Below, piece by piece: positions 24,009 through 34,921 of a stretch of 64,000 nucleotides of DNA (position 1 is its first letter; each line of letters starts with the position of its first letter). Below the pieces are notes generated by a model. That model saw only the letters and a list, made by a program, of their open reading frames with translations. It did not search any database and had not been told where the DNA came from. The position numbers were made by a program, and so were the translations under genes. This DNA comes from Ampelocalamus luodianensis (taxonomy: Eukaryota > Streptophyta > Magnoliopsida > Poales > Poaceae): positions 41,980,342-42,044,341 of the forward strand of contig CM070619.1 in assembly GCA_036346255.1 (NCBI GenBank), read 5' to 3'.

Positions 24009-27000
24009 TGTAATGCCCTAACTTAGGTTTGTATTTCAAATGTAAAATTTTGAGGAGAAATAAAACTTTTGTTGTCTCTTCAAATCATTTGAAAGTTTCT
24101 ACAATTTTCCTAGCAATTTCCAATTTGTAGAATTTAATTCTTGTGATTGGAAATTGTTGATTATCAGATTCTAGCCTTCAAACTTGTGATCATCCTCTGA
24201 AGCTATTTTTCCTAGCATCTTGATCATCCTATCTACCTCCCTGAATTATTTCACAATTTTTAGATTTTGTTTGCTATTTCAAATGGCCAAGTCAACTCGC
24301 TTGAAATCTGGTCAAACTCCTCAGACAGCAGCTTGTGAATTTTCTAGAACAATGCAGTGCATAAAAGTTCTGGAAAATTATACAAGGTTGTTCTCTGTCT
24401 CTAGTAGCTACCATAAAATTTCTGAAATTTTTGGAGCCCAGGAGCTACCTCTAAAAATTCCCAAACCTTCTCTGTCTTTAAATCAAATTCTAAAGCATCT
24501 TCTCTCTGCCCAACTCAACTCAGCTCGAGTCCGACCGCGCCACTTGACTCGGCCGCGCCAACTATCCGCACGCGCGAGTCCAATTGATCGTGACCGCCGA
24601 TGCAAATCGAACGATCCACGGCGCGACGCAACCGACCGTCCGAATGCATACATCAATCTCACCGCCCATTTCAGATCCAACGGCCGGCGTTTCGAATCGA
24701 GCTAAACCTCCGGCTCGCACCGCTTCGCCCGCTGGCCGCGTGTGGACCCACCGCCAGTCCACTCGCCTTCTCCGCACTCACCGGAGTTCGCGGCGCGGCG
24801 CGCATGCTTGCTGCACGCACCCTCGCCGCCACCTATTTGCCCTCGTGTTCCGTCCGTGGAGCATCGCAGAGCTTCATAACCTCACCGCACTCATTCGGCC
24901 ATCGCTTCTTCGCCTTCACCTTCTCCGCCCAAATTTTCCTTCCTACGAGAAGAACTCGAGCGTAGCGCCGCTGCCGAGCCGCCTTGAGCCGATCGCACGG
25001 GCGTGGTGTTCCTTCGCCGCCGCCCATTTTGCCTATTCCCGGTCCTGGCGCCCGTGGATCACTGTGGGCGTATCGCTGCTCTCCTCCGGCGATCTCGGCC
25101 CGCGAGCTTGTTAGCGCTCCGTGAGTCTCAAGCCTCGGCCTTGGTTCCACTTGATCGCAATGCTCCACCGATGCTCACTGGGTTCGCCGCTTCTTTGGTG
25201 CATCGTGGAAGCCGGCGACCGATTTTTCTCCGAGCTCGCAGCCGCCGCCGCGGTGATTCCGGCCGCCTCAACCTCCTTCGCCGCCATCATCTTGTGCTTA
25301 TTGTTCCGGATCAAGGCGAGCCGTGGCGCACCTCCGAGTCTTCTCGGCCCGTAGCGCCTTCTCCGCGAGCACCGCGATCTTCTTCTCCGCCTCCGCTCGC
25401 CGCCACCGCGCAGCATTCCGTGACTGCCACCGCTATCGAAGTTCGCGAGGTCCTGCGAACCCGGGTACCACTCACTCGCCTTGAAACTCACCGGTTTGCT
25501 AGATCACTCGCGCGCCGCACTGGCTGCAGCGCTGTTTCGCCGCGGAACCGCCGGTGAAGATTAGTTTAACTCTAATCATGTCTTCTTTGAGTCACCGATT
25601 TGTGGGCCCTCTCGTAATCGTTTAGAAATCCTTTAATCCACCGTTATTTGTTCTTCCGAGTCACCGCCATGTGGGTCCATGTTGTCGCTAGGTTTGTGTA
25701 GTTTCGTTATACGTCGTGACGGGAAGCGATTTGCGGTGAGTGTTTTAGGTTTGCACTTTAGCGAGCCAAGACGATTCTTTGAATACGCCGACGTCACTTT
25801 AGGCGGTGCGCTGTCCCGCCGGGCGCCACATGGGCCCGCTGCCGCTGGTCAGCTTACTGATCAAGCGGTAGAAAAAGTATTAAGTGCTTTAGTATTTCAA
25901 ATGCTTTTCACTGTAATCGTTAAATCATTTAAACTTGTAAATGCATAACTAATTCAATTTTTATCCAAATTGCATGAAAACAAAGGCTGTTATTTTTCAT
26001 TTTAAATGTATTATTCACTAAAATTAGTTTCATCCATGTCTCTCAGAGCAAAAATCTGTTATCTAATAAAATGATGTCTTATGTATCTTCTAAATTAGAA
26101 AATGCATATCTTTTCCAATAATTGTCCAAATTCAATGAACCCAGCTTTTGTAAAATTTCATTTTCAGTGATACTAACCGTAGGATAGGTTTTATACATCG
26201 CTTTGCTTATGAAAAGTTGTTAAGTAACTAACTAGTGACATGTTGTGTTTTTAGCTTAGAAAATTCATAGAAAATTATTAGCATCTTAAAATGATTTGTT
26301 CTCTGCTTTCTAAATTTTGTTATATCTTGTTTAGGCTGTGGTGAATTTTGGCATGAGTTGATGTTGTTGTATGCTTGAGTTTTGTCTGTTATTCGTCCTT
26401 ATTTGCCGCTGTGTTCGATCGTTAGCTTCGATATTTGCGGCAACCCCGAGGACGATCCTCCGCACCCTATTGAGCAACAAAGATCCGTGCAAGCGCTTGA
26501 TCATGATTAATCCCAGTATTTTAAAGTTTAATATTTTGTTTCAATTGTATGTATGCATCGCTTAATTTGTGTTAAATGGTTAGTTAAATCAGAGTCGCAT
26601 ATCCTCAGAGACAAAATATGGATCTCTACTACCGAGCTTCTAAGTTATTTGTCGTGATTAGAGATCGCGGATGATCTCTTGTCACTTAGTAGATTCGGGT
26701 CAACTTGCTTAGACATGCTTAGCTATCGGTGAGAATCAAGGGTTATCGACTTTAGTCTGTGAACCTTGATCACACAAAATTTACTATAACTTTATGTTTT
26801 AGCATTTCTCGCTATGTTTATCTCGCAAAACTAAAAATGAAAACAAAAATGGTTTAGACTTGGGCACAATGGTAAGACTGGTGTGATCTCTTGTGTGACC
26901 GAAAGGTGCCCGAGTCAATTAAGGACCGAAGTTACTTGCGCCACCAGATCGAGCATTTTATGTGCTAACCACACTAGAGTATATGGGACCTCTCTTGACC

Positions 27001-28053
27001 TAGTACTTTGGCGTGTATTGGTCTCGGTCCAGGAGGTCGCAGGAGGATGGAGGTGGGAGCATGGTAGTTGTCCAAAAGCTTTATCCCGAGTGGGTAGTTG
27101 TCTTTTCGCTTACCATGTAAGCGCATGGGTTTCTATCCATACGAGCGTCAGAAGTTGATACACAATATTGGAAACACCTCAGGACTTAGTCAGGCTGCAT
27201 ACCTTCTAAGTGTGCTTTGGCTTAAAGGGCCCAAGTGTGGTACATTGGTACACCCCGCAGGTTAAAACTATTCAATAGCCTCGCCCTAGGTTATGGACAC
27301 GCCTGATACGCCCGAAGAACTAGACTACAACATTTAAATTAAAACTTGATGGGTGGTACGAAATCGATTCGTATATTGTTGGGGTGACTATTGGGATAGT
27401 CACTTTAGGTTGTTTATCTTTCGCTATTGTTATTAATATCCCATCTGTTATTTCAATCTTAAAAATGAATTGCAAACTTGCCTTCAAACCTGTATTACAT
27501 TATTGCAAATGAAAATTGGCTTTATGCAAATGAACCATATGACCTCCACTGCACAAGCTCGCATGTAGCATATGAACAGTCCGCTAGTTCACACGTCAGT
27601 CTTTTGGTACAAAGACAATCTTTGTACTCGTGTGCTTTGCTTAATGTTTTGTTGCAGAAGAAGGTGAGCCTCGTGGTCCTCACTGTGAGTCAGGCCGCTT
27701 CGTGGGTGACGACTAGGCTTGGCGGTCCTGGCCGATGCCTTGTGGGTTGAAGGCACGATTGGCTTTGTTTATAGCCATCTTATGGCACTTTTGCTTCCGC
27801 CTTTTTGTTGTTATTTGTGTATCTTGTGGCTCAGCCGCCTATGTCTGTAATATTGTTACTATTTGTTTATCTTCCGCTTGTAGTGTGATGTTTGGACTCT
27901 ATGTTTGGAATGGAGTTGATGCATACTTTGTTGTGAGGTGTGTATATCGCTCTCGAAGTATACATATCTCGAGGATCAGCTTTATTTGATTTGTGATGCT
28001 AGGACTGTGTGGTTGGTTAAGCATTACAAACCAAATAAACTGGGGTCCTCACA
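24009..28053 (+). repeat. 3' LTR of the gypsy element (4045 bp)
   Basis: Begins TGTAATGCCC and ends GGGTCCTCACA. It is collinear with the 5' LTR over its full length. AT-rich segments are nearly identical (for example 25870-26160 against 17150-17440), while C/G-rich short strings differ repeatedly. Confidence 0.92.
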
Positions 28054-28379
28054 GAGAATTTCTAGAGCACTAATTAAATGCTAAAGCAAGTTAATACAAT
28101 ATACACAATTTTTTGGTACAGAATAGTGCCTAAATACATTTTTAGATCATAGTTCAGTTCAACAGGACAATAACAAAATTTGAATCACTCTAAAAGGAGT
28201 TAAAATGAATTAGTTATGCACTTTTGAAATTTAAAGCAATTAACAGTTTGCAAATAAAAGCTCTCGGGCTTTTCTGGAAAACCAGCTCAATAGAAGAGGT
28301 CGGGGCAGAGATCGAGATCGACACCCAGCCAAGATAGGAGCACAAAGACACACAAGACGCTGGCTAGCTACTGAGGGAG

Positions 28380-29130
28380 GTCTAGACCGTCAGATCTAGA
28401 TTTGACGGTCCAGATCTACAAGGGGAGGTCCTAAGGGGTAGGCCTAAGAGAGGAGGTCGGGGACGACCAAGATCTACCAGAGGAGGTCCTGGACGGCCAA
28501 GATCTAGACTGGGGAGGCCCTAGCAGCTAAGATCTTCACAGCGAAAGGTCTTAACAGTCAAGATTAAAGCTGAAGGAGGTCCTGGCGGCTAAGATCTCAC
28601 AGAAGAGGTCTTAACGGTCAAGCTCTAACTGAGGGAGGTCCTGGCGGCTAAGATCACACAGAGGGAGGTCTCAACGGTCAAGATCTACACGAGGGAGGTC
28701 CTAATGGTAGAGATCTAAACGGAGGGAGGTCCTTAATGATAAGGTCTAAAAGAGAGGGGAGGTTTTGAACGGCTCAGATCTCCATGGGGAGGTCCTGAAC
28801 GGTCAAGATCTACCTGAGGGGGTGGTCCTAGAGGTTCAGATCTACGAGGAGGAGGTCCTGAGGTTTTTTTTACAAAAGACCAACGGTGGTCTTTTGTAAA
28901 GAGGACCCAAAGAGTGGTCCCGAGGGTGGTTTTTACAAAAATGGCCACGGGGGTGGCCTTTTGCACAGGGTTGATTCTAACGATCAAGATTAAAACCAAG
29001 AAGGTCTTTAACGGCCAGGATCTATGCTGGGGGAGGTCCTGGCAACTAAGGTTTTTACAGAGGGAGATCCTACGGTTAAGATCTAACCCAAAGAGGTCTT
29101 AACGGCTACGATAAAACCTTAGAGGTCCTG
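28380..29130. repeat. Degenerate minisatellite in the solo LTR ('gaggtcct..cggctaagatct')
   Basis: About 18-20 units of roughly 30-45 bp share the core 'gagggaggtcctggcggctaa' or 'ggtcaagatct'. They alternate between 'ggtcctggcggcta' and 'ggtcttaacggtca' variants. The array lies in the middle of the LTR and has no counterpart in the 4-kb LTRs of the nested element. Confidence 0.8.
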
Positions 29131-30679
29131 GAACTTGTCGAAGGGGAGGTCTTACGACAACAGGACCCCAGTTCGCGATTGGCTCGCCGGCTTGCCGCCG
29201 GCGACTCAGGTCACGATGACGCAAACCAAGTGGCAAAACGTTCGCAATATAATTGCGAACACTTTGAGGGTACTCTTGACAGCGAAGCTGGCTAAAACGC
29301 CGGCGAGCCGGAGAGAGGCGGAGGAGCAAATACGACAAACTATGAAATTAGCGAAAAGCTCCGCAGCGGTCCAATTAGCAGGCACCCGAGCACTAAGGTA
29401 CTATCGCGAGGTACCTGAGCACAGAGGATGTCCGGAGGAGCTCTGGCGACGGAGACCAGCACCGGAGTTGAGGAAGAAACCAGTGAGGTGCGGCCTGAGC
29501 AAAAAGGAAAGCCACTGAGTGCCAAAAGAGCTCCATTAGGACCCACAGGAGGTCCACGAGCAAACAATTGACCAAAGAAGACACTTACCGGAGTTGGGGA
29601 AGAAGGGGCAGATTTCGGCCGCGAGGATCCAAAACCCAAAATTAGGCTGCTCCTGCGAGGGCAACCCAAAATGAAGTTAGGGGACTTGCTCAAGATGATG
29701 AGGTGGTCCAGGCGACACAAAAAGAAAAGCCAGGGAACCACTGGAGCACCGTCGGCGATGAGGAGCTCGAGCGATCGAAAATGGCAGAAAACGGGGCTCT
29801 CGGTGATTTGCGCACAAACACACAGAGAGGGAGCTGAGGTGACAGAGAGGGGCTAAAGAGGAACCAAGGGAGGAGCTCGTGGGTCCTCAAATAGCTCGGG
29901 GTCAACGATTGCGCGAGGACAAGCTTTAATGGCGACAAGACCTAAAGTCGGGTCCGCGTAACAGAGGCGACGGAGCAGAGGACAAAAGGCTATCAAGCAA
30001 ACACCGACATACGCCGAAAAACAGGCTCGGAGCCGTTGAAAGGGCCCCGCGAGGTGACCAGCGTTGCACTCACCGCCATGGAGCACGCTACGTCTGGGTC
30101 CGAGGCGTTGGATCAAGATCCAACGGCCAACACACGCGCCAAACGATCGCGCGCCTGCATGCGCTAATGGTCCGACTCGATCACGAGCCCGAGTCCGACT
30201 CAGACCGACCGGTTTGACTAGGGTTTTAATTTAAAGTCGAGACTTTGAGGAATTGTTTGAGGTAGCAAACTAACTCCAAAATTCGATATTTTTACAAGAG
30301 CTTGCTAACTTTAGGTTGACCTTAAAATTTTCAGAGGTTTTTATGCAAAGGCATTATCCTCCGTAAATTCGCAAGGTTCTCGAGCTAGGGTTTGATCGAC
30401 TTTAAAATATTCAAACAATTTCTAAAAATTGTGAAATTTTATAGAGGAATCACACATCAACCCTAGAACTTAGGAAAAATAATTCCAAAGAATGATCACA
30501 AGAATAGATTTCAAATGGTCAAGACTTGGTTAAAAGAGGCTTGTGATTTGGATTTCCATAATTCCTTTACAAGAATTTTCAGAACATCCATACAACAGCG
30601 AGATGTAAGAAAAAGTTTTAATTTCTACACATTTTCTTACATTTGAAACACAAGCCAATACTTGGGATGTTACAATAGT

Positions 30680-31490
30680 ATGACTAGACTTTTGCAAATA
30701 TCACACCAAAATTTAGAACTAGTCGTACCTTTTTCTCTTTTATCTTCGGTTGGCTTCTTCTGCATACTTTCTTTGGATCACCTCTTCTTTGATAATTTTC
30801 ACCATTTCTTGAATTGTAGGATTTGAAACTTAGCTTTGACCGGAAGGCGTTTTCAATTGAACTCCCTGCTCTCTGTAGCTTCCTCTCTTCATGAGATTCT
30901 AATGAACTCATTAGTTGTTGCACAGTAAGAGTCGCCAAATCCTTCGACTCCTCAATTGCAGCAACAATATACCCAAACTTTTCTGGTAAACTGATCAAAA
31001 TTTTCTCAACAATCTTTTGATCAGTAATCTCTTCACCATAGGTGCACATCTGATTCATCACCTCGATGACCCTTGATAAGTAATCCTTTATCTTCTCGGA
31101 CTCCTTCATTTTGAAACTGCCTCGTAAAGTTTGTAGCTTTACGGCTAAAACTTTTGTGGAACCTTGAAACTCCTCTTTTAACTTATCCCAAGCTTCCTTT
31201 GACCTCTTGGCGCCAATAATCCGCGAAAACAAACTTTCTTCAACACCTTGTTGAATAAGAAACAAGGCCTTGGCATCCGTCATCTAGTTCTCAGCCAAAG
31301 TTTTCTTCTGCTCTAGTGTAAAAACATCTTCAGCAGCATACTCTTTGTAGCCGCTCTCCACAATATCCCACATCCTTGCGATAGTAGCAGCGTTTGCATC
31401 TTGATGTTCCACATATTGTAATTCTCTCCTGAGAATACAGGAATCATCAACTGCGCCATTCCGACGCCCGAACTCGAAGCCATAACCTTG
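30680..31490 (-). pseudogene. Copia gag (UBN2-type), broken
   Basis: Translation on the minus strand starts near 31484 (MASSSGVGMAQLMIPVFSGE, then YNMWNIKMQ). It continues after a frameshift and a stop (31284) with a long segment, 31283-30684, of typical copia gag-polypeptide pattern: AWDKLKEEFQGS, LKMKESE-like 'SFKMKESEKIKDYLSRV', ILISLPEKF, LTVQQLMSSLESHEERK. The first half of a CCHC zinc knuckle (CDIC) is reached near 30700, where the solo LTR interrupts. The second half and another knuckle continue at 13051-12960 (minus), reading CNKCKR, stop, GHIAKYC. Gag would form the particle and bind RNA; this copy is disrupted by stops and the insertion. Confidence 0.82.
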
Positions 31491-31563
31491 GCTCCGACAA
31501 ATAACACGAACACGCCGCACTACTTCACTACGTCTGACTCGAACCTAGTGCTCTAATACCAGT

Positions 31564-32013
31564 TGTTTGGGAATTTAGCTCAAGAAGCAATAGGACAGAG
31601 GAATAAGAAACAGAGGACTCAAACTTTCATATTACATTGATCAACTGAGTTTACAACTGAAGCTTAAAGCTTACAGCAACACATGCAGTTCTTCTTGATT
31701 TTATAGGCATAATGAACCGACTTACACACTAACCGACTCATTCAAACAAGAGTATTTTAATACTTGTACAGTTCAAGTACACCACAAGCTGACTAAGCAT
31801 CTAGCTAATCCAATCACTTTTACAGCTCCTGATCAAATCCAATTTTTCTTATGCTCTTTCTTTACCGCCATTCACTTGGCCTTTTTACAGCTCATGGTAA
31901 GTAATCTTCTTGACAGCTCTAGATGAAGAAAACATCCAGTAGCAGAATTTGTTGGCATCTTATCTGCCATGTTCTTCAAACGTCGGTAACTAGAAAATGA
32001 ATTAGTGCCAACA
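31564..32013 (-). repeat. Copia 5' LTR
   Basis: This 450-bp LTR has TG..CA ends. Its 3' portion (31564-31755) is about 95% identical by eye to 10664-10853, the surviving part of the 3' LTR. Confidence 0.85.
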
Positions 32014-32084
32014 TATTTAACACAAAGTATTTTCTATGTAATCTTGATTGGATAAAGTATTTTTTCTGTTTTTTGGGTACCAGT

Positions 32085-32742
32085 TAGGGGTGTTCGTTCG
32101 GTTTTTTTGGTTCGGTAAATACGGTATATACGGCATATACGGTATTGTTAGTTCGGTAAATACGGTATTTTTAAAAATACGGTTCGGTTTCAGTAAATCC
32201 CAATTTTTTCGTACGATATCTGTAAATACCATATTTACCAAAGTTACCGCGAATTATAAATAACCACATTACACATATAGCGACAACACTATGCATCGCA
32301 GCAAGCCAGCAACCAGCCAGTAGCCAACGAGCCAACTACAACTAGCAAAGCAAGTAGCAGTACTGCAGCAACCAGCACGCCTGCAAAGCAAAGCAAGCAA
32401 CCAGCCAAGCCCAAGCACAGCAGCAGCACAGGATGGATGCAGGCCATCACGTGTATTCTAGAATCACATCACATGCATGCATGGCTGTGGACCGTGGATG
32501 GGCCGAGTGCGGCGCAAGGCCGCGAGCGCCCGAGCAGGCTAGAGCGTATGTTAGCTGTTACGTGAATTCGGTGTTTTCGGTTTTTTCAGTTTTCAGTCGG
32601 TTTTTATCGAAAAAATCAAAATACCAAAAAAAAAATCTAAAATCTGAATCCCGTATCGAATACCGGTCAAACCAAGTTGACCGGTACGATTCGATATTTT
32701 TGATACGATTTATTCGGTTCGATTGAAAAATGTACAACCCTA
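32085..32742. mobile_element. Non-autonomous hAT-like element
   Basis: The left end TAGGGGTGTTCGTTCGG and right end (read inward) TAGGGTTGTACATTTT form short imperfect inverted repeats. Many subterminal 'ggttcggtaaatacggta' repeats occur on the left and 'cggttcgatt' and 'gaccggta' motifs on the right. The expected 8-bp duplication is imperfect (GTACCAGT left, GTACTACC right). The interior has low-complexity 'agcaaccagcc' repeats (32300-32420) and no transposase. Confidence 0.55.
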
Positions 32743-33680
32743 GTACTACCAATGGCCCGACGGAGTTGCCCCCACCGGCTTTTCGGGAAATATTAAGAGC
32801 TTGGGCGGAAAACTATGGTAAAAGAAAGTTAGTGACAACTTGTATCTTTGTTAACTGAGCAAACTGGCTTCAAGTTTATATCTGTACACTTAATAGATCT
32901 TTTTACATTAGAATTTATGCTACCGAGCATGGTTTAAAAAAATCGACGCCGTTATCTCCAAACTAGCTTCAGGTCTATGCTGCGGTCGCTCAGTGCTAGG
33001 GCCTGGTACATAGTTGTCACTCTTAGCCATCTCCTATGCAATTCCTACATCATGTTTGCTCTTGCTCCTTCACTACATTCCATGTGGATCGCATGTGTTT
33101 GATGAAATGCATTGTATATATTGTGTTTTTAAGTTCTACCTGTGATCATGTTGTTCTTCTAATGGTGCATATTATTTGCTAATTTGCACCTTGGATGCAG
33201 ATATATAACAACATACTTTTCCCATGGTGAAGATTCAGAGTGACTCAAACCACCATCCTGAGTTGTTCAGTTTTTAATCGTTAAGCAACAGGAAAGGCAC
33301 TTCTTGGCTTCTTTAAATAGCCGTGCGAGAGTTGGCATCACACCTAGCCTACATCTTTTTTTGTCAATCATGCTGTTGACACGTTGAATGTATTCAGGTT
33401 CAATTAGAACAATTCTGAAATGAAATGGTATATTTTGATATTAGGCCTGCGTATTGTGTCTATAGCCAAACTATGCTCTTCCTAATATGCTCCGTAGTTT
33501 GACTGAGACATTGTAATATGTGTCACGTAGACTTATCGTTCAATTTTCCGGCGCATTTGTTTGCGCAAACACATAGGTGCAGATGAAAGGTGACAGTGAG
33601 ATCGACGCGGCTAGGCATTAGTAGCGTGACCGTGGGAGACTTCGTTTTTTATAAATAAAAAAAGAGGCTGGGAGTGGATA
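32743..33680. other. Spacer without recognisable gene
   Basis: Mixed-composition intergenic DNA. I found no ORF with domain content, no LTR and no paired TIR. Confidence 0.45.
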
Positions 33681-33790
33681 TTTAAAAATTCCAAAAACAC
33701 TATGGTATCAGGGATACTACGGTTTTTAAAACCACAAAATCTTTTGTATCCAAACACGTCGAAGTTTTTGATATCACTGGTAGGGTATCT
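33675..33790. mobile_element. Tourist-like (PIF/Harbinger) MITE remnant
   Basis: The phrases 'actatggtatcagggatac', 'ggtttttaaaaccac' and 'gtatccaaacac' are typical of grass Tourist elements. A related remnant is at 42628-42700. Full inverted repeats and the 3-bp duplication could not be defined. Confidence 0.4.
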
Positions 33791-34921
33791 ATGTGTTGCA
33801 ACGGAACCTCTCAACGCACAGAATCTCAAAAGAGAGTGATACATATCAGCAGACGGGATCCTAAACCGCATAATAAATATCAATTTTCTTTCATACACAT
33901 ATAAACAGAAATATTAACTTCGCTTATTGCATCACCTACTACTACTATCCGGAAATTTAAATTTTGATCTCATAGATTGTTTACTTTTGGAAGTTAAAAT
34001 TGATGCTGACTTCCTCCCCGACGTGTTGCCTATTTTCACCTACTGTCGGCTGACAAGAAAGAGTGCTATGCATCGATGGCCACCTTCTTCCACCCTGAAC
34101 CGAAGCCACGATTCAGTTCTCACGACCATTGGCCTCTGAAACCCTTGTCAGGCACGATGATGAGGTGGGAGGCCAGAGGAGGAGGCGGTGGCAGTGTCGC
34201 GATGGTAAGCAAGGAGGAGGCGGCGATACTTGCTCAGCCGGCGCGAAGCAGGAGGCGGCGGCGGCACAGGGGAGGATAAGGATGAAGAGGACATGATGCG
34301 GTGAACTCGAGACAGCGACGCGACAAGAGAATGACGCCTTCGTCTCTACCTCTTCCTCGTGCCCCATCACGCCTCCTCCATCTTCCTCGGGCTACCACTT
34401 TTCCTCCAAGGTACGCTCCTTCTTCTTCCTTCCTCCCGTTGCCTTCTCTCATCTCCGACGCCGCTCCTCCCTACTACCTCCTCCCATCACCGCGCTATGT
34501 CCCCACGCCATCGCTTCCCTACGCTCGCTTCGATCCCCTCATCTTCGTGCATGACGCCATTGAACCGTGTGATCGAGTGCCGAGAGGGTCTGGATCTCGA
34601 GACACGGCGAATGCCGACGGATGCAGTGGTGAGTCGCAACATGAGACGAGAGAAAGAGTGAGGCGCGACAAATTTCCGGTGTGTGCATGTAAAGAACAAA
34701 TGGGCGGCGACGATTTGGGTAGTTACGGAAGAAGGGGGCATGGATACGCTCACTGGTCACGGAGGATGCATGCGGCGATACCTTATCCTCGTTATGTTGG
34801 GGTCCACATGTTGGTGCGCCTGATGAGGAATTTGGGAGGGTGGAAGAGGCCACCACAAGACAAGAGAAATGACATCGCCCCGTGGCGTGAGGGGTAAACT
34901 CCTTCTTTATTAGTAATAGTA
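33790..34921. repeat. Repeat family R, copy 1
   Basis: Starts with 'tgtgttgcaacggaacc', continues through 'gacgggatcctaaaccg..ataataaatatcaat', 'attgcatcacctactactac' and the 'ccaccttcttccaccctgaa' segment. It ends at 'taaactccttctttattagtaatagtagag'. It has the same order of landmarks as copies 2-4. Open frames inside (for example 34301-34897 +) are not conserved among copies as one protein, so I do not call a gene. Its class is unresolved; the 'gcccgtgcgttgcaa' signature is common in grass repeats. Confidence 0.6.

Larger units (their letters stand above)
15270..28058 (+). mobile_element. Ty3/gypsy element, Tekay/Del-like chromovirus, with 4-kb LTRs
   Basis: Full-length structure: 5-bp target duplication GAGAA (15270-15274 and 28054-28058), 5' LTR 15275-19323, internal domain 19324-24008, 3' LTR 24009-28053. 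The primer site TGGTATCGTGAGC at 19328-19340 resembles the initiator Met-tRNA 3' end. A purine-rich tract ('gtaagggggagatt') precedes the 3' LTR. The pol order PR-RT-RNaseH-INT identifies gypsy; the long LTRs, TGTAAC start and C-terminal chromodomain-like tail suggest Tekay/Del. All reading frames are interrupted by many small indels (see findings). It is the youngest layer of the nest. Confidence 0.92.
13052..30679 (-). mobile_element. Large gypsy-type solo LTR, minus strand (13057-30674), interrupted
   Basis: On the minus strand the LTR starts at 30674 with TGTAACATCCCAAGTATTGG and ends at 13057 with GGGTCCTCACA. It is flanked by a perfect duplication ATAGT (13052-13056, 30675-30679). After removing the nested element (15270-28058) its length is about 4.83 kb. 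No primer site or coding domain is present, so it is a solo LTR. Its tail is closely related to the LTRs at 1-1255, 18090-19323 and 26840-28053, but its central 28.3-30.1 kb part is a divergent GC-rich block with a minisatellite. It inserted into the gag zinc-knuckle region of the copia element. Confidence 0.87.
10659..32018 (-). mobile_element. Ty1/copia retrotransposon, minus strand, with nested insertions
   Basis: The element runs from 32013 (5' end) to 10664 (3' end) and is flanked by a perfect duplication TATTT (10659-10663, 32014-32018). The 5' LTR is 31564-32013 (450 bp). The primer binding site TGGTATTAGAGC (minus strand, 31561-31550) is complementary to initiator Met-tRNA with one change. 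The 3' LTR is represented only by 10664 to about 10853, then sequence passes straight into reverse transcriptase. The rest of that LTR, the polypurine tract, RNase H and the end of RT were therefore deleted. Everything between 13052 and 30679 is a later insertion into its gag. Stops and frameshifts occur throughout, so it is inactive. Confidence 0.88.

Noticed and set aside
29135..29518. 127-codon ORF with a TQVTMTQTKWQNVRNIIA-type segment
   Set aside because: Lies within the large solo LTR (13057-30674). No family is recognised and there is no support outside the LTR.
34301..34897. 198-codon ORF in repeat copy 1
   Set aside because: The equivalent frame in copies 3 and 4 is broken at different points and the product is low-complexity P/S/L, so it is a repeat and not a gene.
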